64,000 nucleotides of DNA, taken from positions 2,728,001 to 2,792,000 of the forward strand of contig OZ257140.1 of the NCBI GenBank assembly GCA_965279165.1, written 5' to 3'. How positions within the stretch are numbered: the stretch's first letter is position 1; every line of letters starts with the position of its first letter. The translations under genes and the position numbers were made by a program. Origin of the DNA: JBAYIE01 sp965279165. Its GTDB lineage: Bacteria > Bacteroidota > Bacteroidia > UKL13-3. The notes below the pieces were generated by a model that saw only the letters and a program-made list of their open reading frames with translations, was not told the origin of the DNA and ran no database searches. Below, in pieces: positions 53,162-62,351 of the stretch.

Positions 53162-54757
53162 TTAAGCATTTTGTGTTGCTTTTGGAGCAGCTTCTAAAAT
53201 CTCCTGGTCAACACCGGATGCATATTGTTCGAAGTTCTTTACAAACATATTTGCCAGTTTATTGGCTTGGGCATCGTAAGCTGCTTTATCGCTCCAGGTA
53301 TTACGAGGATTTAATAATTCAGCAGGAACATTCGGGCATGTTTCGGGCATTTGGTAACCAAACACAGGATGTTGGATATAATTTACCTTGTTTAATTCTC
53401 CTGTTAATGCAGCAGTAATCATGGCGCGGGTAAAGGACAATTTCATACGTGAACCTGTTCCATAAGCACCACCTGTCCAACCGGTATTGATTAACCAAAC
53501 ATTAATATTCGGGTGTTTTTTTAATTTATCACCTAGCATCTTGGCGTATTTACCGGGATGTAATGGTAAGAATGCTTTTCCGAAACAAGCCGAAAAAGTT
53601 GCTTGTGGTTCTGTAACACCGGCTTCTGTACCTGCAACTTTAGCTGTATACCCACTAATGAAACTATACATAGCCTGGCCTACATTTAGTTTAGAAATTG
53701 GAGGAAGTACGCCAAAAGCATCTGCGGTTAAGAAGAAAATATTTTCTGGAGTTTTACCTACAGATGGAATAGCAATATTGTCAATCAGGTTGATTGGGTA
53801 TGCTGCTCTGGTATTTTCTGTTACCGAGATATTGGCATAATCAACTGTAGTTGTTCCCGGAATAAAACGGGTATTTTCTAATAAAGAACCAAATTGAATG
53901 GCATCAAAAATCTGTGGTTCTTTTTCTTTGGTAAGGTCAACGCATTTTGCATAGCAACCTCCTTCAAAATTAAATACCGAATCTTCGGCCCAACCATGTT
54001 CATCGTCGCCGATTAATTTGCGTTCTGGGTCAGCAGAAAGAGTGGTTTTGCCAGTTCCTGAAAGTCCGAAGAATACAGCAGTATCGCCATTCTTGCCAAT
54101 ATTAGCAGAACAATGCATCGATAAAGTATTTCTTTCTTCCGGTAAAATATAATTTAATACAGTAAAGATTCCTTTTTTCATTTCACCTGTATATGCACTT
54201 CCACCAATTAAGATGATTTTACGGGTAAAATCGATGATAGAGAAATTATGTTGTCTGGTGCCATCGATGTCTTTGTTGGCTTTAAAACTAGGAGCATTAA
54301 GAATTAGCCATTCTGGTTCAAATGTTTTTATTTCTTCTGCAGATGGACGCAGGAATAAGTTATTGCAGAATAGGTTGTGGTATGCTGTTTCATTTACCAC
54401 TTTAATATTTAGTTTGTAGCGAGGATCGGCACATGCGTATGCATCGCGGATATAAACCTTTTTACCAGCATAATGATCAATCACTTTGTTTAAGAGTGAT
54501 TCGAATTTTGCAGGATCAAACTTTTGGTTCACATCGCCCCACCAAACCGTATTTTCAGTTTTGCTGTCGTTAACTGAAAATTTATCTTTTGGCGATCTAC
54601 CTGTAAATTCACCGGTATCGGCCATAAGTGCACCTGTATCGGTGAGTACACCTTCTCCATTTAACAGAGCATGTTGTACAAGTTCGGCAGGAGTTAAGTT
54701 AACATAAGCTTTAGAGGCTTTGGCTGTTACTTTTTCTACAATAGTATTTGTTGTCAT
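53162..54757 (-). CDS. pckA: phosphoenolpyruvate carboxykinase (ATP)
   Basis: Converts oxaloacetate and ATP to phosphoenolpyruvate for gluconeogenesis, or the reverse in fermentative metabolism. The ATG at 54757 (MTTNTIVEKVTAKASKAYVNL) gives 531 residues, the family length; the frame from 54790 adds 11 unrelated residues. The kinase P-loop FFGLSGTGKTTLSADP, the metal site LIGDDEHGWAEDSVFNFEGGCYAKC and the C-terminal WLINTGWTGGAYGTGSRMKL are diagnostic of the ATP-dependent form. Confidence 0.97.
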   Translation of the reverse strand: MTTNTIVEKVTAKASKAYVNLTPAELVQHALLNGEGVLTDTGALMADTGEFTGRSPKDKFSVNDSKTENTVWWGDVNQKFDPAKFESLLNKVIDHYAGKKVYIRDAYACADPRYKLNIKVVNETAYHNLFCNNLFLRPSAEEIKTFEPEWLILNAPSFKANKDIDGTRQHNFSIIDFTRKIILIGGSAYTGEMKKGIFTVLNYILPEERNTLSMHCSANIGKNGDTAVFFGLSGTGKTTLSADPERKLIGDDEHGWAEDSVFNFEGGCYAKCVDLTKEKEPQIFDAIQFGSLLENTRFIPGTTTVDYANISVTENTRAAYPINLIDNIAIPSVGKTPENIFFLTADAFGVLPPISKLNVGQAMYSFISGYTAKVAGTEAGVTEPQATFSACFGKAFLPLHPGKYAKMLGDKLKKHPNINVWLINTGWTGGAYGTGSRMKLSFTRAMITAALTGELNKVNYIQHPVFGYQMPETCPNVPAELLNPRNTWSDKAAYDAQANKLANMFVKNFEQYASGVDQEILEAAPKATQNA

Positions 54758-54787
54758 AACAATTGGTTTTCGTATAAGTATAGAGGG

Positions 54788-54795
54788 CAAAAATA
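54788..54795 (-). promoter_or_regulatory. putative -7 element of pckA
   Basis: On the minus strand this reads TATTTTTG, a match to TAnnTTTG, 30 bases before the pckA ATG. The -33 region is a T-tract rather than a clear TTTG. Confidence 0.35.
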
Positions 54796-54950
54796 CGGAT
54801 TCAGTTTGGTAGAAAAAAAATAAATTATTCCTTCCAAAAGGTGATTTTAAACAAGTTTTTTAGTTTGAAAATTAACTATATTTTGTGGCTGTCAATATCC
54901 TGTAGGGAATCCCTATAAAGGTCTTGGTTTAAGTGACTTGAATCCTAACT

Positions 54951-55358
54951 TTAGTCCAACGGAACCACTTCTGCGCCGGCAGTATCGATTAAACCCCTAC
55001 GTCCCATATTGGTTATAATGGCCAGTCCATTTTTAAAAGTACCGATATAATCGTATTTCACCACAATATACTCTTCTCCATCTGCCTCGCGGATAAAACC
55101 ATATTTACCTGCAATTTCTACTTTGGCTCTGCCTTTTTCCCATGGATAGATATTGTCGTATTTGCAAGGTACATGTTCACTTCCATCATCTTTGATAAAA
55201 CCGACTTTCCCATCTTTTTCTACTTTGGCAATACGGCCGCCTGCTGATTCTTTATATGGATAAATTTTATCGTATCCCAGCATGGGTTTGGTACTCTTTT
55301 TCTGCGCGTAAATAGTCGTTGATAAGAGCAATAAGGTAAGTATGAAGATGTTTTTCAT
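54951..55358 (-). CDS. secreted WG-repeat protein
   Basis: Predicted secreted protein of 135 residues, signal peptide about 1-18 (MKNIFILTLLLLSTTIYAQ). Three WG-type repeats follow: KVGFIKDDGSEHVPCKYDNIYPW, KYGFIREADGEEYIVVKYDYIG and RGLIDTAGAEVVPLD. WG repeats are of unknown general function and often occur on exported proteins of this phylum. No partner is evident. Confidence 0.82.
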   Translation of the reverse strand: MKNIFILTLLLLSTTIYAQKKSTKPMLGYDKIYPYKESAGGRIAKVEKDGKVGFIKDDGSEHVPCKYDNIYPWEKGRAKVEIAGKYGFIREADGEEYIVVKYDYIGTFKNGLAIITNMGRRGLIDTAGAEVVPLD

Positions 55359-55399
55359 TCTCTAAATTTGTGTCCGAATATATAAGATTCGGACGACTA

Positions 55400-56365
55400 T
55401 TAAAAAAAATGTTCCTGAAAGAATGTTTCTGCTCTCGTTTCGCTGTAATATATGCCGGTTCTAAATTTCTGTGCAAAGCCAACATGTCCGCCTGTTTTGG
55501 GATATTCAGCAGTTACAAAAGGGTGGTTTTTGATGGGTGTGTTAGGGTAACATTCTGCACCTAAAAAAGGATCGTTTTTAGCATTTAGCAGTAGGGTAGG
55601 AACCTTAATTTCCGGTAGAAAACGGATGGCACTGCATTGGTGGTAATAATCATTGGCATCTTTAAATCCATGAATGGGTGCGGTGTATTGGTTATCAAAC
55701 TCGTGAAACGTTTTGATTTGATGGTATTGATTCATTTTAATTTTGCCCGGAAATTGGATTGATTTAGCCAACATTTTTTTTCCAAGACTTTTTAGAAACC
55801 TACGCATGTAAAAATAGTTCTCGGGTTTTGACATGGTAATGGCTGAGTCGGCCAAGTTTACCGGAACGGAAATGCCGATTGCAGCAAAAATGGTTGATGG
55901 TAAGGTATCCTTGTACTCGCTAAGGTACTTGAGCAAAACATTTCCACCCAAACTAAATCCGGCAAGGGCAATTTTATGGTATGTTTTTTCGGCAGCAATT
56001 TTTTGTATCAAAGCTGCTACATCATCTGTTTTTCCGCTGTGGTAAGAAATTATTTTACGGTTCATTTCTCCGCTGCAACTGCGGAAGTTCATGGCACAAA
56101 TATCCCATCCAAGAGCCGAAAAATGTTTAGCAAATCCTTGTATATATTGTGATGCGGAGCTCCCTTCCAAACCATGAAAAAGGATTAGTATTTTATTGCT
56201 GTGGTTAATAATTCGGTCGATGTCGATAAAATCACCATCGGATAAAGTAATTCGTTCCCTTGTGTAGTTTACTTTAGCCTGACGCAATAGCGCCGGAACA
56301 ATTGTTTCGAGGTGACCACTGAAGCCAAATGAAGAGGGCAGATAAGTAGGTTCTACAACTGCCAT
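55400..56365 (-). CDS. YheT-type alpha/beta-hydrolase
   Basis: Alpha/beta-hydrolase of 321 residues, EMB8/YheT family; substrate unknown, probably a carboxylester. The oxyanion region is LFHGLEGSSAS (about 61-71), the nucleophile elbow is GFSLGG (about 138-143), and the catalytic Asp and His are likely in NAKNDPFLG and TGGHVGF. It starts 3 bases after the rnr stop, so it is probably co-transcribed with rnr. Confidence 0.87.
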   Translation of the reverse strand: MAVVEPTYLPSSFGFSGHLETIVPALLRQAKVNYTRERITLSDGDFIDIDRIINHSNKILILFHGLEGSSASQYIQGFAKHFSALGWDICAMNFRSCSGEMNRKIISYHSGKTDDVAALIQKIAAEKTYHKIALAGFSLGGNVLLKYLSEYKDTLPSTIFAAIGISVPVNLADSAITMSKPENYFYMRRFLKSLGKKMLAKSIQFPGKIKMNQYHQIKTFHEFDNQYTAPIHGFKDANDYYHQCSAIRFLPEIKVPTLLLNAKNDPFLGAECYPNTPIKNHPFVTAEYPKTGGHVGFAQKFRTGIYYSETRAETFFQEHFF

Positions 56366-56368
56366 GAA

Positions 56369-58600
56369 TTATCTTCTTCTTTTCTTTTTAGGTTTTTGAG
56401 ACTTTGGTCCAACCGTTTTTCTTTCTTCTTTCCTGCGGTGTTTGTCTACTTTTTTATTTTTACGAACCAGTTGAAAATTATCTACCAGATCCAGTTCAAT
56501 TTGTCGTTTTAATATATCGGCATTTTTAACCAAAACTTCTACTTGACCACCGAGTTGAAATATTTTTCGGGTATTTCTTCCAATGATCCATTGGTTGTAT
56601 TCATCAAATTCATAGTAATCGTCTGCCAGGCTATTTAAGCGAATCATTCCTTCGCATTTGTATTCTGTAATTTCAACATACATACCCCATTCGGTTACGC
56701 CGGAAATGATACCTGAAAATTGTTGACCAATGAAATCCTTAATGTATTCGACTTGTTTGTATTTTACAGAAGCTCTTTCAGCATCGGCTGCCTGCACTTC
56801 CATTTGCGAAGATTGTTTACACATTTCTTCGTAGTGCTTTTGTTCGGCCGATTTCCCTTTGTTTAGGTAGTTGAATAATAAACGATGTACCATTAAGTCG
56901 GGATAACGACGGATAGGTGAAGTAAAGTGGGTATAATAATCAAAAGCCAATCCATAGTGACTGGTTTTTTGGGTACTGTAATACGCTTTCATCATACTTC
57001 TTACAGCCATACTTTGAATGATATTCTGTTCCGGTTTTCCTTCTACTTCGGTAAGTAATTTATTGAAAGATTGGGCTATTGCTTTGTCGTTGGTAGTTTT
57101 AATACTGTATCCAAACCGCGTTGCAAAAACAGAAAATAGTTTTAGTTTTTCTTCACTTGGAGCTTCATGTACGCGGTAAACAAAGGTTTTTTTATGTTCA
57201 CCTTTTCCCAGATGATATGCGTAGGAAGCAACTGTACGGTTACTCAACAGCATAAATTCTTCGATTAATTTATGCGCATCCTTTCTTACTTTTTTATAGA
57301 TACCGGTAGGTTTAAAATTTCCATCCAGTTTAAATTTTACTTCTTCCGTTTCAAAATTTACTGCACCATTTTTAAATCGTTCTTTGCGGTAGATATGTGC
57401 CAGTTCGTTAAGTGTTTTTAATTCCAGTGCATATTCGCCTTCACCGTTTTCGAGAATAGCCTGGGCTTCTTCGTAACTAAATCTGCGATCGCTATATATA
57501 ATTGTTTTTCCAATCCAGGTATCTAAAATTTCACCTGCTGTATTTATTTTAAACACGGTTGAGAAGGTTAACTTTTCTTCGTTGGGACGTAAAGAACATA
57601 CTCCGTTGGATAATTTTTCGGGTAGCATTGGAACGGTTCTGTCAACCAAGTATACAGAGGTTGCGCGTTTCAAAGCTTCTTCGTCAAGAATTCCACCAAT
57701 TGGGATATAGTGCGATACATCAGCAATATGAACACCAATTTCCCAAACATCTTTTTCCATTTCACGGATAGAAATGGCATCATCAAAATCTTTGGCGTCT
57801 TCGGGGTCGATGGTAAACGTTAATATTTTTCTAAAGTCTTTTCTTTTATCAATTTCTTGTTGGGAAATGTCGACCGGAATTTTTTCGGCTTCTTTTTCCA
57901 CCTCGGGAGGGAATTTAACTTGAAAACCAAACTCGGCAATGATGGCGTGCATTTCGGTATGATGTTCGCCGGGCCTACCAATTACTTCTAAAATTTCTCC
58001 AATGGGATTTTTCTGTTCAGGGTTCCATTCTGTAATTTTTGCGATGGCTTTGTCGCCATTTTTTGCTGCATTAATTTTGTTGATAGGGATAAAAATATCC
58101 GTATACATTCTTTTGTCGTCGGGAATCAAAAAAGCATAGTTCGCATTGAGTTGTATTACCCCAACAAAATCGGTTTTATTGCGTTGGGTGATTTCAATCA
58201 CTTCACCTGTTGTTTTTCCATTCGATTTGTGTGCGAACAAATGCACTTTAACCCTATCGCCATCAAGTGCAGTATTCAAATGGTCGTTTTCAATCAGGAT
58301 ATCTGCAGCACCTGGGATGTCGCTTAATAAATAACCAATTCCGCGTTGTGTTAATTGCATGCGACCTTCCATAAATTGGGAAACATATAAAGCGATATAT
58401 TTTCCGGGAGCAATTTCTTCGATAATATTTTCTTTTTCTAGTGTTTTAAGAATACGGATAATGGATTCTCTACCTTGGTTGCTGGTTACATTAAACTGAG
58501 CAGCTATTTGTTTGTAATTGTATGCCTTCGATTTGTTGGTTACAAAGTGCTTCTCTATTTCTCTTCTAAGATTTTTAAGATTTGCGGTAGGTTTGTTCAT
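56369..58600 (-). CDS. rnr: ribonuclease R
   Basis: 3'-5' exoribonuclease that degrades structured RNA, 743 residues. An N-terminal helix-turn-helix-like part leads to cold-shock domains, then the RNB catalytic domain with TIDPEDAKDFDDAISI (active-site aspartates), YSDRRFSYEEAQAI and HFTSPIRRYPDLMVHR. An S1 domain (FSGIISGVTEWGMYVEI) and a basic tail (KKKRRR) end it. The downstream YheT gene follows after 3 bases. Confidence 0.96.
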   Translation of the reverse strand: MNKPTANLKNLRREIEKHFVTNKSKAYNYKQIAAQFNVTSNQGRESIIRILKTLEKENIIEEIAPGKYIALYVSQFMEGRMQLTQRGIGYLLSDIPGAADILIENDHLNTALDGDRVKVHLFAHKSNGKTTGEVIEITQRNKTDFVGVIQLNANYAFLIPDDKRMYTDIFIPINKINAAKNGDKAIAKITEWNPEQKNPIGEILEVIGRPGEHHTEMHAIIAEFGFQVKFPPEVEKEAEKIPVDISQQEIDKRKDFRKILTFTIDPEDAKDFDDAISIREMEKDVWEIGVHIADVSHYIPIGGILDEEALKRATSVYLVDRTVPMLPEKLSNGVCSLRPNEEKLTFSTVFKINTAGEILDTWIGKTIIYSDRRFSYEEAQAILENGEGEYALELKTLNELAHIYRKERFKNGAVNFETEEVKFKLDGNFKPTGIYKKVRKDAHKLIEEFMLLSNRTVASYAYHLGKGEHKKTFVYRVHEAPSEEKLKLFSVFATRFGYSIKTTNDKAIAQSFNKLLTEVEGKPEQNIIQSMAVRSMMKAYYSTQKTSHYGLAFDYYTHFTSPIRRYPDLMVHRLLFNYLNKGKSAEQKHYEEMCKQSSQMEVQAADAERASVKYKQVEYIKDFIGQQFSGIISGVTEWGMYVEITEYKCEGMIRLNSLADDYYEFDEYNQWIIGRNTRKIFQLGGQVEVLVKNADILKRQIELDLVDNFQLVRKNKKVDKHRRKEERKTVGPKSQKPKKKRRR

Positions 58601-58661
58601 GAGAGGTTATTTCGATGGCGTTAAAAGTATAAGAAACAATAGAATAGTTATACCCATTTAT

Positions 58662-59105
58662 TTAATTTGTTTGGCTCGATTGAATAGGGAATAGGGAGCG
58701 GAATGCGTCAGGAATATCCATGGTTTTATGGGTTTCGTAGTTGTAACAAACCATTCCTGTTTTAGCTTCACAAACCAATTCATTGTCGTTTAATCGGAAA
58801 AAACGATAATATAAATCGAAGCTTCTTACCCCAAAATCAGCGGGAGTAATATCGATTTGTAAAGTGTCGCCATGGTAGCATTCTTTTTTAAAAACGATAG
58901 CGGTATCGCCCATTATTACAGAAGTTCCTGCAAGATTCATTTCACTATAGCCGTAATGTTTAAAAAATTGCATGCGTGCTTCATGCATATAGGTTAAGAA
59001 AATTTCGTTACCAACATGGTTACCATAATTAAGGTCAGAAATGCGAACTGCAATTTGGGTGGTGAACAAAAAAGTAGCAGGGAGTTTTAGTTTTATTCGC
59101 GACAT
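58662..59105 (-). CDS. acyl-CoA thioesterase, 4HBT hot-dog fold
   Basis: Predicted acyl-CoA thioesterase of 147 residues in the YbgC/FcbC-like hot-dog group. VRISDLNYGNHVGNEIFLTYMHEARMQFF is the N-terminal helix with the active-site Asp/Gly-Asn-His region, and VIMGDTAIVFKKECYHGDTLQIDI follows in the sheet. Substrate not determinable. It is divergent from the aminotransferase gene, 56 bases away. Confidence 0.83.
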   Translation of the reverse strand: MSRIKLKLPATFLFTTQIAVRISDLNYGNHVGNEIFLTYMHEARMQFFKHYGYSEMNLAGTSVIMGDTAIVFKKECYHGDTLQIDITPADFGVRSFDLYYRFFRLNDNELVCEAKTGMVCYNYETHKTMDIPDAFRSLFPIQSSQTN

Positions 59106-59161
59106 AATTTATACCAACAATATTACTAATATTATTACGCAATTATTGTGATATTTGGTGG

Positions 59162-60364
59162 ATGCATTTATCCCAGAAAGAATTATTCCTGAATCACCAG
59201 GCACAAACCACGCATTTTCCGCTTTTACTTGAGATGAAACGAGCGGAAGGCTGTTATATATATGACCAAAAGGATAAACCTTATTTGGATTTAATTTCAG
59301 GAATTGGGGTAAGTAGTTTAGGACATGGAAACCAGAAAGTGAAAGATGCAATCATTGCACAGGTTAATCAACATATGCATTTAATGGTTTATGGAGAAAT
59401 GGTGATGCAACCACAAACTGAATTGGCAGCATTGTTGGTTTCGATACTTCCTGAAAATTTGAATTGTGTTTATTTTGTAAATTCAGGTTCGGAGGCAACT
59501 GAAGGGGCGTTGAAGCTGGCAAAACGAATTACCAACCGACATAAAATAATTGCATTTAAACAGGCATACCATGGCAGTACCCATGCAGCATTAAGCTTGA
59601 ACAGCGAAGAGTATTTTAAAAGTGGTTACCGTCCTTTGTTACCTGGTATTACCTTTTTGGAATATAACTCCATTGAGGATTTAACCGCAATTGATGCAGA
59701 AACAGCATGTGTAATTGTTGAAACAGTAAGAGGAGAAAGCGGATACATTACCCCTGAACCGGGTTTTTTATCCACTTTACGTGAAGTTTGCAGCCGTACC
59801 GGAACCATGTTAATCTTCGATGAAATACAATGTGGTATGGGTCGTACCGGAGAAATGTTTGCTTTTCATCACGAAAAGGTAATTCCGGATATTTTACTTT
59901 TGGGCAAGGCCTTGGGTGGAGGAATGCCAATAGGCGCATTTATCAGCAGCAAAGAGTATATGTCGGTACTGGCTGATAATCCAATTTTAGGACATATAAC
60001 CACATTTGGCGGGCATCCGGTATGTTGTGCAGCTGCTGTGGCATCATTAAGAGAAATTTTATCTCAATCCTGGGTAGAAGAAGTAAGTGAAAAAGAAGCA
60101 TTATTCAGAAAATTATTGGTGCATCCTTTGATTAAAAGCATCACCGGTAAAGGCTTGATGTTGGCGCTCGAATTTGAAAGTTTTGCCCAGAATAAAGCCA
60201 TAATAGACGGATGTTTACAGGACGGTTTGATTACGGATTGGTTCTTGTTTGCTACCCATAAAATGCGCATTGCTCCACCCTTGGTGATTGAAAATTGGCA
60301 AATAATCAATTCTTGTGAAATAATATTGAAGAATTGTGATAAATTCGTGAAGCAATTAAAATAG
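59162..60364 (+). CDS. class III PLP-dependent aminotransferase
   Basis: Fold-type I aminotransferase of 400 residues, in the acetylornithine/ornithine aminotransferase-like group. The PLP site is LLLGKALGGGMPIGAF (Schiff-base Lys in GKALG, about 245), with FVNSGSEATEGALKLAK (phosphate-binding) and IFDEIQCGMGRTG upstream. The exact substrate cannot be fixed: no arginine-synthesis gene is adjacent. Start ATG is at 59162. Confidence 0.87.
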   Translation: MHLSQKELFLNHQAQTTHFPLLLEMKRAEGCYIYDQKDKPYLDLISGIGVSSLGHGNQKVKDAIIAQVNQHMHLMVYGEMVMQPQTELAALLVSILPENLNCVYFVNSGSEATEGALKLAKRITNRHKIIAFKQAYHGSTHAALSLNSEEYFKSGYRPLLPGITFLEYNSIEDLTAIDAETACVIVETVRGESGYITPEPGFLSTLREVCSRTGTMLIFDEIQCGMGRTGEMFAFHHEKVIPDILLLGKALGGGMPIGAFISSKEYMSVLADNPILGHITTFGGHPVCCAAAVASLREILSQSWVEEVSEKEALFRKLLVHPLIKSITGKGLMLALEFESFAQNKAIIDGCLQDGLITDWFLFATHKMRIAPPLVIENWQIINSCEIILKNCDKFVKQLK

Positions 60365-60417
60365 ATTAAACTATTGAATCAGTTAACAATCTAAAAAGAA
60401 AGGTAAATAAAGATAAT

Positions 60418-61317
60418 ATGAAAAAAATTATGCAATTAAGTACTTATGCCATATTGAGCTTGGTACTGTTTCTGTCGTCTTGTGATAAGGATGAAAAAGA
60501 TGAATTGGATGAAGGAGCAGCGTTACAGGAATTGTCGGCAGATGAAAGTTCGTTTCAACAAGAATCAGACAATTTGCTCAATGATATTAATAAGGTAATG
60601 GAGAATTCTCCATTTGGTAAAGCCTATACCATAAAAGGAGCTACGGTAAATGATTCTTCCTTTTTCAGCATGAAAAAAGTTGTTATTACTTTCAATGGGG
60701 ATAACGAGGATGGTACACGTCACCGCAAAGGAACAATTACAATGCAACTAATTGCAGGGGATAAATGGTCAGACCAAGACGCATTAATTAAAATTCAATA
60801 CACTAAATTAGTTGTTACACGCAATACCAAATCAAAAACCATCGAGTTTGGAGGGATATTTTATCTGAGAAATGTTTCGGGTGGAAAAGTGTTTGCTTCT
60901 GCTGAAGTAACGCATAAATATTGGGGTGCAGGATACATGAATTTTGATGGAAGTGCAGCTTCCCGCGAATGGAGTATAAACCGCCGCCGTGTTTTTACCA
61001 ATATTGGAGGGGTTCTTGGTGTTACAACAGATGGGGATACAACCATCAATGGCAACAACCATGTTATGATTTGGGGTAAAACCAGAAAAGGAATTGCGTT
61101 CACTACTTCGGTTGTTGAGCCGGTAGTTTTTTCGAGTACTTGTTTGGCTGGCCATTTATCCGGACAGAAAACACATAAGGGAATGGAAAAGGATATTAAA
61201 GTTACTTATGGGGTAGATGATAAAGGAGTAGTAGTTACTTCCGGTTGTCCATATGGTTTAAAAGTAGAATGGACCAATAAGAAGGAAGAAGGTAGATCAG
61301 CAATCCTTGCTTATTGA
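60418..61317 (+). CDS. putative lipoprotein of unknown function
   Basis: Predicted lipoprotein of 299 residues with signal MKKIMQLSTYAILSLVLFL and lipobox LSSC (Cys about 22), then an acidic spacer (DKDEKDELDEG). The mature part is beta-rich (KKVVITFNGDNEDGTRHRKGTITMQLIAG, VFASAEVTHKYWGAGYMNFDGS). No family recognised. It is closed by the terminator at 61427. Confidence 0.7.
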   Translation: MKKIMQLSTYAILSLVLFLSSCDKDEKDELDEGAALQELSADESSFQQESDNLLNDINKVMENSPFGKAYTIKGATVNDSSFFSMKKVVITFNGDNEDGTRHRKGTITMQLIAGDKWSDQDALIKIQYTKLVVTRNTKSKTIEFGGIFYLRNVSGGKVFASAEVTHKYWGAGYMNFDGSAASREWSINRRRVFTNIGGVLGVTTDGDTTINGNNHVMIWGKTRKGIAFTTSVVEPVVFSSTCLAGHLSGQKTHKGMEKDIKVTYGVDDKGVVVTSGCPYGLKVEWTNKKEEGRSAILAY

Positions 61318-61426
61318 TTTGGGATTTTGAAAGGTTAATGCTTTGTAAGAAGAAAGAGAGATTAATACCTGTTAACCTAACGAACAAAAACCAAATAAGC
61401 ATGTACTAATAGAATTCATATAGCAT

Positions 61427-61466
61427 AAAAAAAGCCCTGCGGTAAATATACCTCAGGGCTTTTTTC
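61427..61466. terminator. bidirectional terminator
   Basis: AAAAAAAGCCCTG at the left and CAGGGCTTTTTT at the right, with GGT/ACC extending the stem across one mismatch. It lies between two convergent genes. Confidence 0.88.
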
Positions 61467-61483
61467 TTGTGTAAACAATATCG

Positions 61484-62167
61484 TTAGTCGATTTTGGTAA
61501 ACGACTTGGTATAAATGGTGTTTTTATCGTTGATACGGATAAAATAAATTCCTTTATCTAAATCTCCTACATGAACCGTATTGTTAAGTGCTTCGTTGGT
61601 AAAGCTTTTAACTTTAGAGCCTAGTAAATTGTAAATTTCAATATTTACCCTGTCTTTAGCTTGGTATTGGATGTTTAATTGATCTCTTACCGGGTTTGGA
61701 TAAACAACTATGGATTTCTGGTTTTTTACCTCATTAACCGAAGTTAACCATGCGTTTGCATTAAAAGTTACCGTATCCATATCGGTTGGGTTTTTCACAC
61801 TGGAAACTACAATTGCAAATGAACCACTACCATGCATATTCTGAAAATCGAAGGTAGCTTTTAATGGTCCGGAAGCTGCATTTTTTAAATAGAACACTTT
61901 GTTCATCCCAATTCCAAGGGAAGTATAGCAATCTTTGATATCGCAAAAACTTAATAACCACTGAGCAGGAGCACTTAAACTGATAATAGCCCATTGAAAA
62001 GCAGTATCTGTCATATCTGTGCTTACATTGGTAATGGTACTGAGTGCATCTTCGGATGTGGAGTTAGGGCCTTCCACATTTACAACATTTTTAGAAACCG
62101 TAAATGATTGAGAGTTAGCCATTAAAGTGGCAGAAATAATCGTTAACAAGAGTAAAAACTTTTTCAT
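61484..62167 (-). CDS. small secreted protein with T9SS sorting domain
   Basis: Predicted exported protein of 227 residues: signal peptide 1-20 (ending ANSQ), a beta-sandwich-like region to about 145 (FAIVVSSVKNPTDMDTVTFNANAW) and a T9SS type A domain at about 150-227 (SIVVYPNPVRDQLNIQYQAKD, IYNLLGSKVKSF, KGIYFIRINDKNTIYTKSFTKID). Function unknown. Confidence 0.83.
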   Translation of the reverse strand: MKKFLLLLTIISATLMANSQSFTVSKNVVNVEGPNSTSEDALSTITNVSTDMTDTAFQWAIISLSAPAQWLLSFCDIKDCYTSLGIGMNKVFYLKNAASGPLKATFDFQNMHGSGSFAIVVSSVKNPTDMDTVTFNANAWLTSVNEVKNQKSIVVYPNPVRDQLNIQYQAKDRVNIEIYNLLGSKVKSFTNEALNNTVHVGDLDKGIYFIRINDKNTIYTKSFTKID

Positions 62168-62186
62168 TTTGTTTTATTTGGGTACA

Positions 62187-62219
62187 CAAATATAAAGGCA
62201 GAATGGTTGAATTGGCAAT
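62187..62219 (-). promoter_or_regulatory. putative promoter of the small T9SS protein gene
   Basis: On the minus strand ATTG is followed after 21 bases by TATATTTG, close to the Bacteroidota consensus; about 20 bases before the ATG at 62167. Confidence 0.38.
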
Positions 62220-62351
62220 ACCGAATAAATAATATGACAATTTGAGGAAAGTAATTAGTTGCTTTTTACTAAAAAAGTACATAAATATGCAACTGATTAC
62301 CAAATCAGATACTCTAACAGAAAACACACTTAATATTTACAATTAATAAAC